This document shows positions 32,666 through 40,991 of a stretch of DNA of 64,000 bases, piece by piece. The stretch comes from Streptomyces kronopolitis (lineage in GTDB: Bacteria; Actinomycetota; Actinomycetes; Streptomycetales; Streptomycetaceae). A program made the position numbers and the translations under genes. Within the stretch, counting starts at the first letter, position 1; every line of letters begins with the position of its first letter. The notes beneath the pieces were generated by a model. It made no database searches. It was not told the origin of the DNA and saw only the letters and a list, made by a program, of their open reading frames with translations. The stretch lies in assembly GCF_014646275.1 (NCBI RefSeq), contig NZ_BMND01000026.1, forward strand, positions 42,695-106,694. Direction: 5' to 3'.

Positions 32666-33619
32666 ATGACGGACTCCCTCATCACACTGGAAAGCATCGC
32701 CGCGCACGCCCCGGACCGCACGGTCACCGTGCAGGATCTGGCGGAACCGCTCGGGCTCAACCCGTCGAAGGTCCGCCTGTTCACGACCATGCAGGGTCTT
32801 AAGGAACTACGGCAGGATCCCGAGGTCGACCTCTTCCAACTGGTGTTGCCCGCAGCCCGACAGATCGTCGACGCCCTGCCGTCCAAGGACCGGGTGAAGT
32901 ACCTGCTCTACGGCCACGCCACCCAGCAGGTCGCCCCGCACGGCATCCTCCCCGCGCAGGTCCTGCGCGAGGAGCTCGGACTGGACAAGGCCATCGCCTT
33001 CGCGGTCACCCAGCAGAACTGCGCGACCGGAATGGCCGCCATCGACATCGCCGGGGAACTACTCCGGTCGGACGGCGACCCGGACGCCAGAGCCTTGGTC
33101 GTCACCGGTGAGAAGTCCTTCACCCCAGGTGTGCAACTCGTCCCAGATACTGCGCTGATGGGTGAAGCCTCAGCCGCCTGCCTGGTGGCCGTCGACGGGC
33201 CAGGCGACCCCGTGCTGTCGTATGTGACGCGCACCCTGGGTGCGTACGCGAACGGTGTCCGCCTCGGCAAGGAGAAAGCCGCCGAGCTGGGACAGATCTA
33301 TCCGGACCTGTTCGCGGACGTCATGCGGAAGGCCGTCGCCGACGCGGGCCTCACTCTGGACGACATCGAGCTGCTGATCCCGCACAACGTCAACATGATG
33401 TCGTGGCGCCAGACGATCAAGGCGATGGGCTTCCCCCGGGAGCGGACCTACCTCGACAACATCCCCCGGTTCAGCCACTGTTTCGCCTCCGACGTACTGA
33501 TCAATTACGACACCCTCAAGGCCGATGGACGCCTGGTGCCCGGCGGCCACTACCTCATGGCCTCCGTTGGCGTCGGAACGACGTTCGCCGCCATGGTCTT
33601 CACCCACCGGGGGACGTGA
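32666..33619 (+). CDS. KAS III-like (FabH-fold) ketosynthase/acyltransferase, second copy
   Basis: This 317-residue thiolase-fold protein has nucleophile C119 (VTQQNCATGM) and catalytic His H240 (LLIPHNVNMMS). The third KAS III residue, normally Asn in NTSxAS, lies in PRFSHCFASDV, where His271 and Asp276 replace the usual pattern. A Cys-His-Asp type site is known from acyl-transferring KAS III relatives. It lies between a sugar SDR and a PLP decarboxylase with its own ACP, 4 bases from the latter, which suggests action on an aminoacyl-type carrier intermediate. Confidence 0.8.
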   Translation: MTDSLITLESIAAHAPDRTVTVQDLAEPLGLNPSKVRLFTTMQGLKELRQDPEVDLFQLVLPAARQIVDALPSKDRVKYLLYGHATQQVAPHGILPAQVLREELGLDKAIAFAVTQQNCATGMAAIDIAGELLRSDGDPDARALVVTGEKSFTPGVQLVPDTALMGEASAACLVAVDGPGDPVLSYVTRTLGAYANGVRLGKEKAAELGQIYPDLFADVMRKAVADAGLTLDDIELLIPHNVNMMSWRQTIKAMGFPRERTYLDNIPRFSHCFASDVLINYDTLKADGRLVPGGHYLMASVGVGTTFAAMVFTHRGT

Positions 33620-33622
33620 CAG

Positions 33623-34894
33623 ATGTCGAACACACCAGCGACGGTGCAGGGTATCCCCGTCACAGACCTGGCCGAGGAGTTCGGCACCCCCTTTTTCCTC
33701 TACGACGGGGACGTCCTGGAGGGCACCTACCGGGAGGTCCGCCGACTGCTCCACCCCGGCGTGGACCTGTTCTTCTCCCTCAAGGCCAATCCGAACGTCA
33801 GCGTGTGCGCCGTGCTCGGCGCGCTGGGCTCCGGCGCCGAGGTCTCCTCGCTGGCGGAACTCAGGACCGCGCTGTGGGCCGGCATCGCGCCGCAGGACAT
33901 CATCTTCCTAGGCCCCGGCAAGACGCAGCGAGAGATCGAAGCCTGTGTGAGCACCGGTCTGCGCGCCGTGGTCTGCGAGTCACCTGCGGAACTCCAACGG
34001 CTGGAGCGGGCGGCTCGGGAACAGGGCCGCACTGATGTACCGGTGCTGCTGCGCATCAACCCGGACTTCGTCACCAAGGGTTCGGGGCTCGCGATGGGCG
34101 GCAAGCCCCGCCAGTTCGGCATGGATGTCACCCTCCTACGGAAGCAGCGGCACCAGCTGCGGGAACTGCGGCATCTCCGAGTACGTGGCCTCCACGCCTA
34201 TATGGGGACCCGCTTCCTCCGGCACCAGGACATCGTCCACAACACCCGGGAGGTCCTGCGGCTGGCGGCGGAGCTCTCCGCCGAACTGGACATCCCCTGC
34301 GAGATCGTCGATATCGGCGGCGGGTTTGGAGTGGCCTACTTCGACAACGAGGCGGACCTGGATCTGCCGGCCCTGGCGGCCGGCGCCGACGAGGTCATCG
34401 ACGGCTTCCTCCGGACACATCCCGGCTCCCAGGTGATCTGCGAACTGGGTCGCTACCTCACCGCGATGTGCGGCACATACGTCAGCCGGGTCCTGGACGT
34501 CAAGGAGTCGATGGGAACCCGCTTCGCCGTCACGGACGGCGGCACCAACCACCACATGGCCGCCGTCGGCGTGGGCAGTTTCGTTAAGCGGAACTTCCCC
34601 ATGCGCTCGCTTACCCGGCCCGCCGGGACCGGCCAACAGCCCTACACGGTCACCGGTCCGCTGTGCACACCGAACGACGTCCTGGGGAAGAACGTCCTTC
34701 TTCCCCAGGTCGAACCTGGCGACCTGATCGGGGTCGAGCGGTCCGGGGCCTACGGGCCCTCCGCTTCCCCCGGACTGTTCCTCAGCCACGGATTCCCCGC
34801 GGAGGTCATGGTCCGCGCCGGCTGCGCCCATCTGGTGCGTGTCCGGGACACGGTGGACGACCTGCTGAGCCGGCAACGGCTCATCGACGAGTGA
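33623..34894 (+). CDS. PLP-dependent decarboxylase, DAP/ornithine (type III fold) family
   Basis: This 423-residue protein has the alanine-racemase-like barrel of LysA and ornithine/arginine decarboxylases. PLP Lys K54 is in FFSLKANPN. Other landmarks are RGLHAYMGTRF, the phosphate loop IVDIGGGFGVAYF, ELGRYLTAMCGTYV, and C348 in GPLCTPNDVLG. Butirosin BtrK, which decarboxylates glutamate bound to the carrier BtrI, belongs to this family. The adjacent dedicated ACP (34976) makes a carrier-bound amino acid a plausible substrate here. Free ornithine, lysine or diaminopimelate cannot be excluded. Confidence 0.85.
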   Translation: MSNTPATVQGIPVTDLAEEFGTPFFLYDGDVLEGTYREVRRLLHPGVDLFFSLKANPNVSVCAVLGALGSGAEVSSLAELRTALWAGIAPQDIIFLGPGKTQREIEACVSTGLRAVVCESPAELQRLERAAREQGRTDVPVLLRINPDFVTKGSGLAMGGKPRQFGMDVTLLRKQRHQLRELRHLRVRGLHAYMGTRFLRHQDIVHNTREVLRLAAELSAELDIPCEIVDIGGGFGVAYFDNEADLDLPALAAGADEVIDGFLRTHPGSQVICELGRYLTAMCGTYVSRVLDVKESMGTRFAVTDGGTNHHMAAVGVGSFVKRNFPMRSLTRPAGTGQQPYTVTGPLCTPNDVLGKNVLLPQVEPGDLIGVERSGAYGPSASPGLFLSHGFPAEVMVRAGCAHLVRVRDTVDDLLSRQRLIDE

Positions 34895-34975
34895 CCGCGG
34901 CACGCACCGCCGGCCGCGGCCGCCGAGCCGTGAGCCCGAGAACCACCGCCCACAACCGAGAACGCAGGAGATGCG

Positions 34976-35227
34976 ATGGACCGCCAGCATATGGTCGGCA
35001 CCATTCAGTCCGCCCTCAGCGGCGTCCTGGAGCGTGAAGTGCCCGAGGTATCGGAGGAGACGAGGTTCTTTGACGACCTCCACCTGGACTCCACCTCGAT
35101 TCTGGAGCTGCTGATGGCTCTTGAGGAGGAGGTCGGATTCACCGTCGATCCCGAGGAGGTCGACATGGACGACTTCGTGTCTGTGGCCACATTCATCAAC
35201 TACCTCGAAAGGCTTGAGACCACGTGA
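34976..35227 (+). CDS. Acyl carrier protein, second copy
   Basis: This 83-residue acidic carrier protein has the attachment Ser S39 in DDLHLDSTSILELL, followed by EEEVGFTVDPEEVDMDDF. It is distinct from the PKS ACP at 27360. A GCAGGAG site precedes the ATG at 34976. It sits directly after the PLP decarboxylase and overlaps the next gene by one base, so it likely tethers the decarboxylase substrate or product, as BtrI does for BtrK. Confidence 0.9.
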   Translation: MDRQHMVGTIQSALSGVLEREVPEVSEETRFFDDLHLDSTSILELLMALEEEVGFTVDPEEVDMDDFVSVATFINYLERLETT

Positions 35228-36066
35228 TGCCCGGTCTGGAAGGAGCCGCGGCCGTCCTCGACCCGCCGGCCCGGCAGCACGAGGAGAATCCGGGGAACCA
35301 CGCGTTCTATCACGATCTGTTCGCCATGTTCGGCGAGGCCAGCGACCCGGACCAGTTCGCCGCCGGACCGCAGAACACCCACCGCCACCTGACCGAGCTG
35401 CTGGCCGCCCACCCGTCGCTGCGCGAGCGGTCCGCAGACCTCGTCGTCGTCGCTCACGCGCTGCCCGACTCCCAGCCGTACGGGGTGACCGCCTCACACG
35501 CGGGGCTGCTCTTCGGCGATGACTCGCATGGGTTCGCCGTCTCCGAACAGGGGCTGGCCGCGCCCTTCACCGCGCTGCGCATCTTGTCCGGCTTCTGGTG
35601 CAGCGGGCGTACCCGGCGGCCGGTGCTGCTGGTACTGGAGCAGACCACGCTTCCGGTGCGCGACCCTGCGGTGCACGGCGAGCACCCACTCGTGGACTCC
35701 GGCGCCCTCCTGGCCTTCGGCGGCGAAGGAAGCCTGCGGCTGCGCGGAGCGACGGACATCCATCTGGAGGTGGCTCGCGAGGAGCTGACGGTCCGGCTCA
35801 ACGCCGTTGTGGACCAAGACCCCGAGGGAACGTTGGTGGTACTCGGCCCCTCGGCGGCGGAACGCTGTGGCACGGCCATCCGGGGGCAGCATCGCCACGA
35901 GGTCGCACCCGGCACCTACGCCACCGGCGTGTGGGTGGCGCTCGCCGACAACTGGACGTCCTGGCAAGCCCGTTACCGCCGCATCGTGCTGTGTGATCTC
36001 GAACTCGCCACGGATCAGGGGTGCATGGCCGTCCTATATGGTGATCCCGATGCGTCGGGGGGCTGA
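35227..36066 (+). CDS. Unknown protein, possibly a degenerate thiolase/ketosynthase-like fold
   Basis: This 279-residue protein is unassigned. The segment ADLVVVAHALPDSQPYGVTA, followed by SEQGLAAPFTALRILSGFW about 30 residues later and VLLVLEQTTLP, looks like the first half of a ketosynthase (strand, nucleophile loop, helix). The Cys position would be a Glu or Gln, and the C-terminal half is too short. It may be a KAS III-like partner protein. The ATG at 35227 overlaps the ACP stop; a GTG at 35224 is also possible. Coupling to the ACP implies work in the same module. Confidence 0.6.
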   Translation: MPGLEGAAAVLDPPARQHEENPGNHAFYHDLFAMFGEASDPDQFAAGPQNTHRHLTELLAAHPSLRERSADLVVVAHALPDSQPYGVTASHAGLLFGDDSHGFAVSEQGLAAPFTALRILSGFWCSGRTRRPVLLVLEQTTLPVRDPAVHGEHPLVDSGALLAFGGEGSLRLRGATDIHLEVAREELTVRLNAVVDQDPEGTLVVLGPSAAERCGTAIRGQHRHEVAPGTYATGVWVALADNWTSWQARYRRIVLCDLELATDQGCMAVLYGDPDASGG

Positions 36067-36070
36067 GCAG

Positions 36071-37348
36071 ATGATCGCAGGGGAAGCCGTGAGCGCACCG
36101 CTGCACACCCCGCCCGCACCGGCCCACTGCCCGGAGCGCCCGGTCGGCCCCTTGTTCATCGGACTCTTCGCCGCGGCCTACTGCGGGGTGTACATCGCGC
36201 TGGTGACGCCCGTGACCGTCACTCTGGCGGTCAAGGCCCAGCAGATCGCACCGCAGGACAAACAGGCGACCCTCTCCTTGGCCCTCGGGATCGGGTCCGT
36301 GCTGGCGATCCTGGGCAATCCGCTGATCGGCAGGCTGAGCGACCGCACCACCTCGCGGTTCGGGATGCGGCGGCCCTGGCTGGTGGGCGGGCTCGTGGGC
36401 GGTCTGGCGGGCCTGCTCATCTGCGCGATGACACGGGACGTCACCACCTTGGTGGTCGGCTGGTGTCTGACCCAGCTCTCGTTCAACGCGGTGCTCGCTG
36501 CTCTGATCGCCGTACTGCCCGACCGGATACCCGAACGCCAACGCGGCTCGGTCTCCGGAGTCCTGGGGCTGTGCCTGTCGGTCGCGCTGGTGGTCGGGAG
36601 CTTCCTGGCGCAGGCCGTCTCGTCGTCAGTGGTCCTGATGTTCATGGTGCCGGCCTCGGTGGGCGCGCTGACGGTGCTCGCGCTCGTCGCAGTATTACGC
36701 GACCGCCGCCTCACCCAGCGCCCGCCCTACGGGGTACGCGAGTTGGCGCGGAGCTACTGGGTGAATCCCCGGCGCCACCCCGACTTCGGCTGGGCCTGGC
36801 TGAGCCGGTGCCTGATGTTCATGGGCACGTCCGTGCTCAGCGCCTACAAGACGTTCTACCTCTCCGACCATCTGGGCTATTCCCTCGCGCAGGTGCCGCG
36901 GCTCGTGTTCTGGGCGCTCCTCACGCAGACCGTCGTCACCGTGGTCAGCAGCCAGTTGAGTGGCTGGCTCTCCGACCGGCTCAAGCGGCGCAAGCCCTTC
37001 GTCGTGTGGGCGGCGGTGTTGTACGGGCTCGGTCTGCTGGTGATCTCGCTGGCCGACTCCTTCTCCTTGTTCCTGGTGGGCATGGCCATCACCGGCATAG
37101 GGTTCGGGACCTATCTCTCCGTCGACCTGGCGCTGGTCACCGACGTACTGCCGAGCCGTGCGACGGCCGGCCGGGATCTGGGCGTCTTCAATATCGCCAC
37201 CGCGCTGCCGCAGTCCCTGGCTCCGACGCTCGCTCCCGCTGTCCTGGCCATCGGTGGCGGGGACAACTATGCCCTGCTGTTTCTGCTCGCCGCCCTGTGC
37301 GCGGTGGCGGGAGCGGCAGTCCTTCAGCCCGTGCGGGCGGTCCGGTGA
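36071..37348 (+). CDS. MFS transporter
   Basis: This 425-residue membrane protein has about twelve hydrophobic segments and the MFS loop motif GRLSDRTTSRFGMRRPW between helices 2 and 3, repeated as GWLSDRLKRRKPF in the second half. The cation-symporter/SLC45-like pattern suggests proton-coupled transport. A TTA codon at 36695-36697 suggests bldA-dependent expression. The ATG at 36071 follows a G-rich stretch. It is probably an exporter or self-resistance pump for the product, but uptake cannot be excluded. Confidence 0.85.
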   Translation: MIAGEAVSAPLHTPPAPAHCPERPVGPLFIGLFAAAYCGVYIALVTPVTVTLAVKAQQIAPQDKQATLSLALGIGSVLAILGNPLIGRLSDRTTSRFGMRRPWLVGGLVGGLAGLLICAMTRDVTTLVVGWCLTQLSFNAVLAALIAVLPDRIPERQRGSVSGVLGLCLSVALVVGSFLAQAVSSSVVLMFMVPASVGALTVLALVAVLRDRRLTQRPPYGVRELARSYWVNPRRHPDFGWAWLSRCLMFMGTSVLSAYKTFYLSDHLGYSLAQVPRLVFWALLTQTVVTVVSSQLSGWLSDRLKRRKPFVVWAAVLYGLGLLVISLADSFSLFLVGMAITGIGFGTYLSVDLALVTDVLPSRATAGRDLGVFNIATALPQSLAPTLAPAVLAIGGGDNYALLFLLAALCAVAGAAVLQPVRAVR

Positions 37349-37390
37349 AGGGTCCGACGCGCGGGTCGCACCTGATCCCAAGGAGTACAC

Positions 37391-38623
37391 GTGACAACCT
37401 CTCCCCCCACCACGGAACAAGGTGTGCGCACCGAAGCGGGGCGCTTCCCTATGTGGCTGGTGTGCCTGTGTGTGGCATCCTTCACCGCCGGGACGGACAA
37501 CTTCGTCATCGCCGGTGTGCTGAAGGACATTGCTCAGGGGCTGCACGTCTCGGAGGCCGTGGCGGGGCAGCTGATCACCATCTTCTCCATCACCTACGCG
37601 TTATCGGCACCGTTCGTGGCGCTGCGGACCGCGCGCTACCCACGGCGCCGGGTGTTGATGACGGCTCTGGCGATCTTCGCGTTGGCGAACCTGGGCGCCG
37701 CCCTCGCCCCCACCTACGGCGTGCTCGTGATCTTCAGGGTCATCACCGCCCTCGCCGGGGCGTCGATCATGCCCGCGGCGTTCTCAACCGCGGCTGCACT
37801 GGCGCCTAAGGGGGCAGTGGGCCGCTACTTGGGCAACGTCACCTTCGGACAGTCCGTCGCCCTGGTGGTCGGCGTCCCGGTCGGCACCGCGATCGCCGGA
37901 GCCTTCGGCTGGCGCGCCACGATGGTCTTCGTCGGCGCCCTCGCCCTCGTAGTGATCGTCGGAATCGCGGCCTTCCTGCCTGCCCTGCCCGGCGCTCCCG
38001 CAATTCCGCTGCGCCGCCGGCTGGCCCCGCTGGGCCACCGCCCCGTGCTGCTGGGTCTGGTGGGCACCGTTGTCGGGGCCACCGGCAACTTCATGACCTT
38101 CAGCTACATCGCGGTCATCGCCGATGACCTCGGCGGCTCCGGCCCCGCCCAACTGGCCGTCCTGGTCTCCCTCATGGGCATCGCCAGCGCGTGCGGAGCC
38201 CTCATCGGCGGGCGCGCTGCCGACTCCCGGGGAGCCGGTCGCACCATCGTGCTCGCCCTGTCCTTGCAGGTCGCCTCGACCCTGCTGCTCGCCGTCTTCG
38301 GCTGGGCGTGGCCGGGGAGTGTATCCATCATCGCGGTGGCCCTGCTGCTGGCCGGCTGGGGCATCTTCGGCGGCGCGCTCAACCCGCCGCTGCAGTCGCG
38401 GCTGCTGTCGCTCGCCGGCGCCGCGGGCAACGAGGTGGTGGCCCTCAACAGCAGCTGCCTGTTCCTGGGCATTTCTCTCAGCGGCGCGCTGGGCGGACTG
38501 GTCCTCGCCGGCCTGGGACCGGTCGCGGTGCTCGCTGCTGCCGGTGCGGTGGGAGCCGTATCTGTCCTGATCTTGTCGTGGTCGATCTACGGGGACAAGG
38601 CTGCGAAGGGCCAGAATGCCTGA
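37391..38623 (+). CDS. MFS transporter, DHA1 (drug:H+ antiporter) type
   Basis: This 410-residue twelve-helix permease resembles AraJ/Cml-type efflux proteins. The N terminus SFTAGTDNFVIAGVLKDIA, followed by VALRTARYPRRRVLM (motif A region) and VALVVGVPVGTAIAGAFGWR (antiporter motif C-like), supports drug:H+ antiport. A TTA codon lies at 37601-37603. It follows the first MFS gene by 42 bases. It most likely exports the cluster product. Confidence 0.87.
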   Translation: MTTSPPTTEQGVRTEAGRFPMWLVCLCVASFTAGTDNFVIAGVLKDIAQGLHVSEAVAGQLITIFSITYALSAPFVALRTARYPRRRVLMTALAIFALANLGAALAPTYGVLVIFRVITALAGASIMPAAFSTAAALAPKGAVGRYLGNVTFGQSVALVVGVPVGTAIAGAFGWRATMVFVGALALVVIVGIAAFLPALPGAPAIPLRRRLAPLGHRPVLLGLVGTVVGATGNFMTFSYIAVIADDLGGSGPAQLAVLVSLMGIASACGALIGGRAADSRGAGRTIVLALSLQVASTLLLAVFGWAWPGSVSIIAVALLLAGWGIFGGALNPPLQSRLLSLAGAAGNEVVALNSSCLFLGISLSGALGGLVLAGLGPVAVLAAAGAVGAVSVLILSWSIYGDKAAKGQNA

Positions 38624-38694
38624 GAGGCATCCCGGTCAGCAGCGTCGAGATCGGGCCAGCACGCTGACCCGCTTATGGATACGAGGAGTTATCG

Positions 38695-40098
38695 ATGGTT
38701 GACCACTATGACGTCGTCGTGCTGGGCGCCGGTCCCGGGGGATATGTAGCGGCCATCCGAGCGTCCCAGTTGGGGCTGCGCGTCGCAGTCGTCGAGGAGA
38801 TGTACTGGGGAGGCGTCTGCCTCAACGTCGGGTGCATCCCCACCAAGGCCCTGCTGCGCAACGCCGAGTTAGCGCACATCTTCACCCACGAGGCCAAGAC
38901 GTTCGGCATCAAGGTAGACGGCGAGGTGCGCTTCGACTACGGCGAGGCCTTCCAACGCAGTCGCCGCGTAGCCGACGGCCGCGTCAAGGGCGTGCACTAC
39001 CTGATGAAGAAGAACAAGATCACTGAATACAACGGCCGTGGGGCCTTCGTGGACGCGAACAGCCTCCAGGTGGCCCATGCCGACGGAACCACTAGCACAG
39101 TCGGTTTCGACCACTGCATCATCGCCACTGGCGCGACCCCTCGCATGCTGCCCGGCACCAGCCGCACGGAGCGGGTGGTCTCCTATCAGGAGCAGATCCT
39201 CGACGGGACGCTGCCGGAGAGCATCGTGATCGTCGGTGCCGGGGCGATCGGTGTCGAATTCGCCTACGTCCTGCACAACTACGGCGTGAAGGTCACCCTC
39301 GTCGAGTTTCTTGACCGCATCGCCCCCTTGGAGGACGAGGAGGTCTCCGCCGAACTGGCCCGCCAGTACCGCAAGCTCGGTATCGAGGTCATGTCCTCCA
39401 CGCGCGTCGAATCCATCGACGACTCCGGACCCCAAGTTCAGGTCGACGTCCGGTCGAAGGACGGAACGCAGCAGACCCTCGAAGCCGGCAAGGTGCTCGT
39501 GGCCATCGGCTTCCAACCGAACGTCACCGGCTACGGCCTGGAGAACACCGGTGTCCAGGTCACCGACAGCGGCGCCATCGCGGTGGACGAGCGATGCCGC
39601 ACATCGATTCCGGGCATATACGCCATCGGTGACGTCACCGCCAAGCTCATGCTCGCGCACGCGGCAGAGGCGATGGGCGTTGTGGCGGCGGAGACCATCG
39701 CCGGTGCGGAGACCATGGAACTGGACTACCCCATGATTCCCCGCGCCACCTACTGCCAGCCGCAGATCGCCAGTTTCGGCTGGACGGAGGCGCAGGCACG
39801 GGAGAAGGGCTTCGAGGTACAGGTCGTGAAGTTCCCCTTTGCCGCCAACGGAAAGGCCCACGGCCTGGGTGACGCCACGGGCTTCGTGAAGATCCTCAGC
39901 GATGCGACGCACGGCGAACTCCTCGGCGCGCACATGGTGGGCCCGGACGTCACGGAGCTTCTGCCGGAACTGACCCTGGCCCAGCAGTGGGACCTCACCG
40001 TGCACGAGGTTGCCCGCAACGTCCACGCCCACCCCACGCTCTCCGAAGCGGTCAAGGAAGCCGTGCACGGCCTGGCCGGGCACATGATCAACTTCTAA
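38695..40098 (+). CDS. lpdA: Dihydrolipoyl dehydrogenase (E3), cluster-associated copy
   Basis: This 467-residue pyridine nucleotide-disulfide oxidoreductase is complete. FAD motif GAGPGGYVAAI (11-21), redox-active disulfide C42/C47 in GGVCLNVGCIPTK, NAD motif VGAGAIGVEFAYVL, and catalytic HAHPTLSE near residue 445 are all present. It reoxidises lipoamide of 2-oxoacid dehydrogenase complexes. No E1 or E2 genes accompany it here. A TTA codon at 38869-38871 links its expression to bldA. It may serve as pathway disulfide reductase, act as a resistant replacement for an inhibited housekeeping E3, or be a bystander at the island's end. Confidence 0.93.
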   Translation: MVDHYDVVVLGAGPGGYVAAIRASQLGLRVAVVEEMYWGGVCLNVGCIPTKALLRNAELAHIFTHEAKTFGIKVDGEVRFDYGEAFQRSRRVADGRVKGVHYLMKKNKITEYNGRGAFVDANSLQVAHADGTTSTVGFDHCIIATGATPRMLPGTSRTERVVSYQEQILDGTLPESIVIVGAGAIGVEFAYVLHNYGVKVTLVEFLDRIAPLEDEEVSAELARQYRKLGIEVMSSTRVESIDDSGPQVQVDVRSKDGTQQTLEAGKVLVAIGFQPNVTGYGLENTGVQVTDSGAIAVDERCRTSIPGIYAIGDVTAKLMLAHAAEAMGVVAAETIAGAETMELDYPMIPRATYCQPQIASFGWTEAQAREKGFEVQVVKFPFAANGKAHGLGDATGFVKILSDATHGELLGAHMVGPDVTELLPELTLAQQWDLTVHEVARNVHAHPTLSEAVKEAVHGLAGHMINF

Positions 40099-40132
40099 TT
40101 CTCCGACGGCACCTGTGCGCAGCGGAGCGTCA

Positions 40133-40161
40133 CGGGGTGAGCGGGTTATCCGCTCGCCCCG
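40133..40161 (+). terminator. Hairpin after lpdA
   Basis: CGGGGTGAGCGG (40133-40144) pairs with CCGCTCGCCCCG (40150-40161) with one G-T pair and a GTTAT loop, followed by GCCTTTG. It probably terminates the nine-gene operon. Confidence 0.6.
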
Positions 40162-40377
40162 GCCTTTGCGCGCATCAGTCCGGCTCCTGCGGAGCGGTGA
40201 TGAAGTCGATGGCGAAGCCTGTGCGGGTGCCCGGGGCATCGGTAAGGAGTGTCGGGATAGATCATTGCGTGCAGAATGCAAATACTTGGGAAATGCTCTT
40301 CGCTGCGGTGGGAAGCCTCTGCCGAACGCCGCCAAACCCCCAGCTCACCCCCACCCGTGAACGGTCCACAGCGCATC

Positions 40378-40411
40378 AAAGCCCCCACCGGGGAGATCCG
40401 GTGGGGGCTTT
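40378..40411. terminator. 14-bp perfect hairpin
   Basis: AAAGCCCCCACCGG (40378-40391) pairs exactly with 40398-40411 around GGAGAT. With AAA/TTT at the arm ends it works as a terminator in both directions and sits at the 3' end of the integrase remnant. Confidence 0.7.
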
Positions 40412-40775
40412 CGCGTGCAGTGCGGCAGCGAAGACAGCAACTCAGTGGATCCGCCTGGTTGCCGAGATGCTTGACCGGTTTCCGCAGTGCCCTTCCGCGT
40501 CGACTCCGATGGCACGTGCGGGTAGATCTCCATGGTTTCCCCGATCTTGCGGGTGCACGTCGAGCGCGGCGAGCAGTGACCCGCAGGTGTGGCGCGTTTC
40601 ATGCAGGCGGAACTGCCGTACGCCGATTTGGCCGACCGGGCAGCGAACTCCCGGTTGAAGTCCCTCGGCTCGACCGGGGTGCCGTAGTGCGTGGTGAAAC
40701 ACGAACCCGGAGTCCGGCCACAGTTCGCCGGCCGTCTGCTTGGCGGCTCTGTGCGCCTTCCGTCGGAGCTGAAGG
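40412..40775 (-). pseudogene. Frameshifted tyrosine integrase remnant
   Basis: Reading the minus strand, fragments of a phage-type integrase catalytic domain appear in order but in different frames. They are RRKAHRAAKQTAGELWPDSG, HYGTPVEPRDFNREFAARS, RQFRLHETRHTCGSLLAALD (with the HxxR box), and TMEIYPHVPSEST (with the nucleophile Tyr). The stretch that normally lies between the HxxR box and the Tyr is mostly deleted. At least two frameshifts are needed to join the pieces, so it is inactive. It marks the probable distal end of an integrated element whose other end may be the tRNA-Ala. Confidence 0.75.
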
Positions 40776-40991
40776 GCCCGTTACGCAGATGTCCCGCAGG
40801 GGGCATCGCGGTCGAAGCTTCGGCCGGCCCGTGAATCAGGGGTAGTAGGCCTACTTCTGACGGGGAATGGCCTGTTCCGACGGACAATGGCAACACCCGT
40901 CATTGTCATTCGACTTGAGTGAGTCGCAGCCTGTGCCGAGCAGGAAGAGGCGCAGATGAGGGCGGTGGTCTGCGGCGGCCGGCCGGGGCGG
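40776..40991. other. Non-coding junction between island and core
   Basis: No gene is visible between the integrase remnant and the M23 peptidase. A 12-bp perfect palindrome, AGTAGGCCTACT, lies at 40844-40855. I found no copy of the tRNA-Ala 3' end here, so the attachment site on this side is unproven. Confidence 0.4.

Noticed and set aside
4923..40991. Duplicate of the tRNA-Ala 3' end as attR
   Set aside because: I looked near the integrase remnant and the recombinase genes and saw no convincing copy of GGGGTTCGAATCCCC or its flank.
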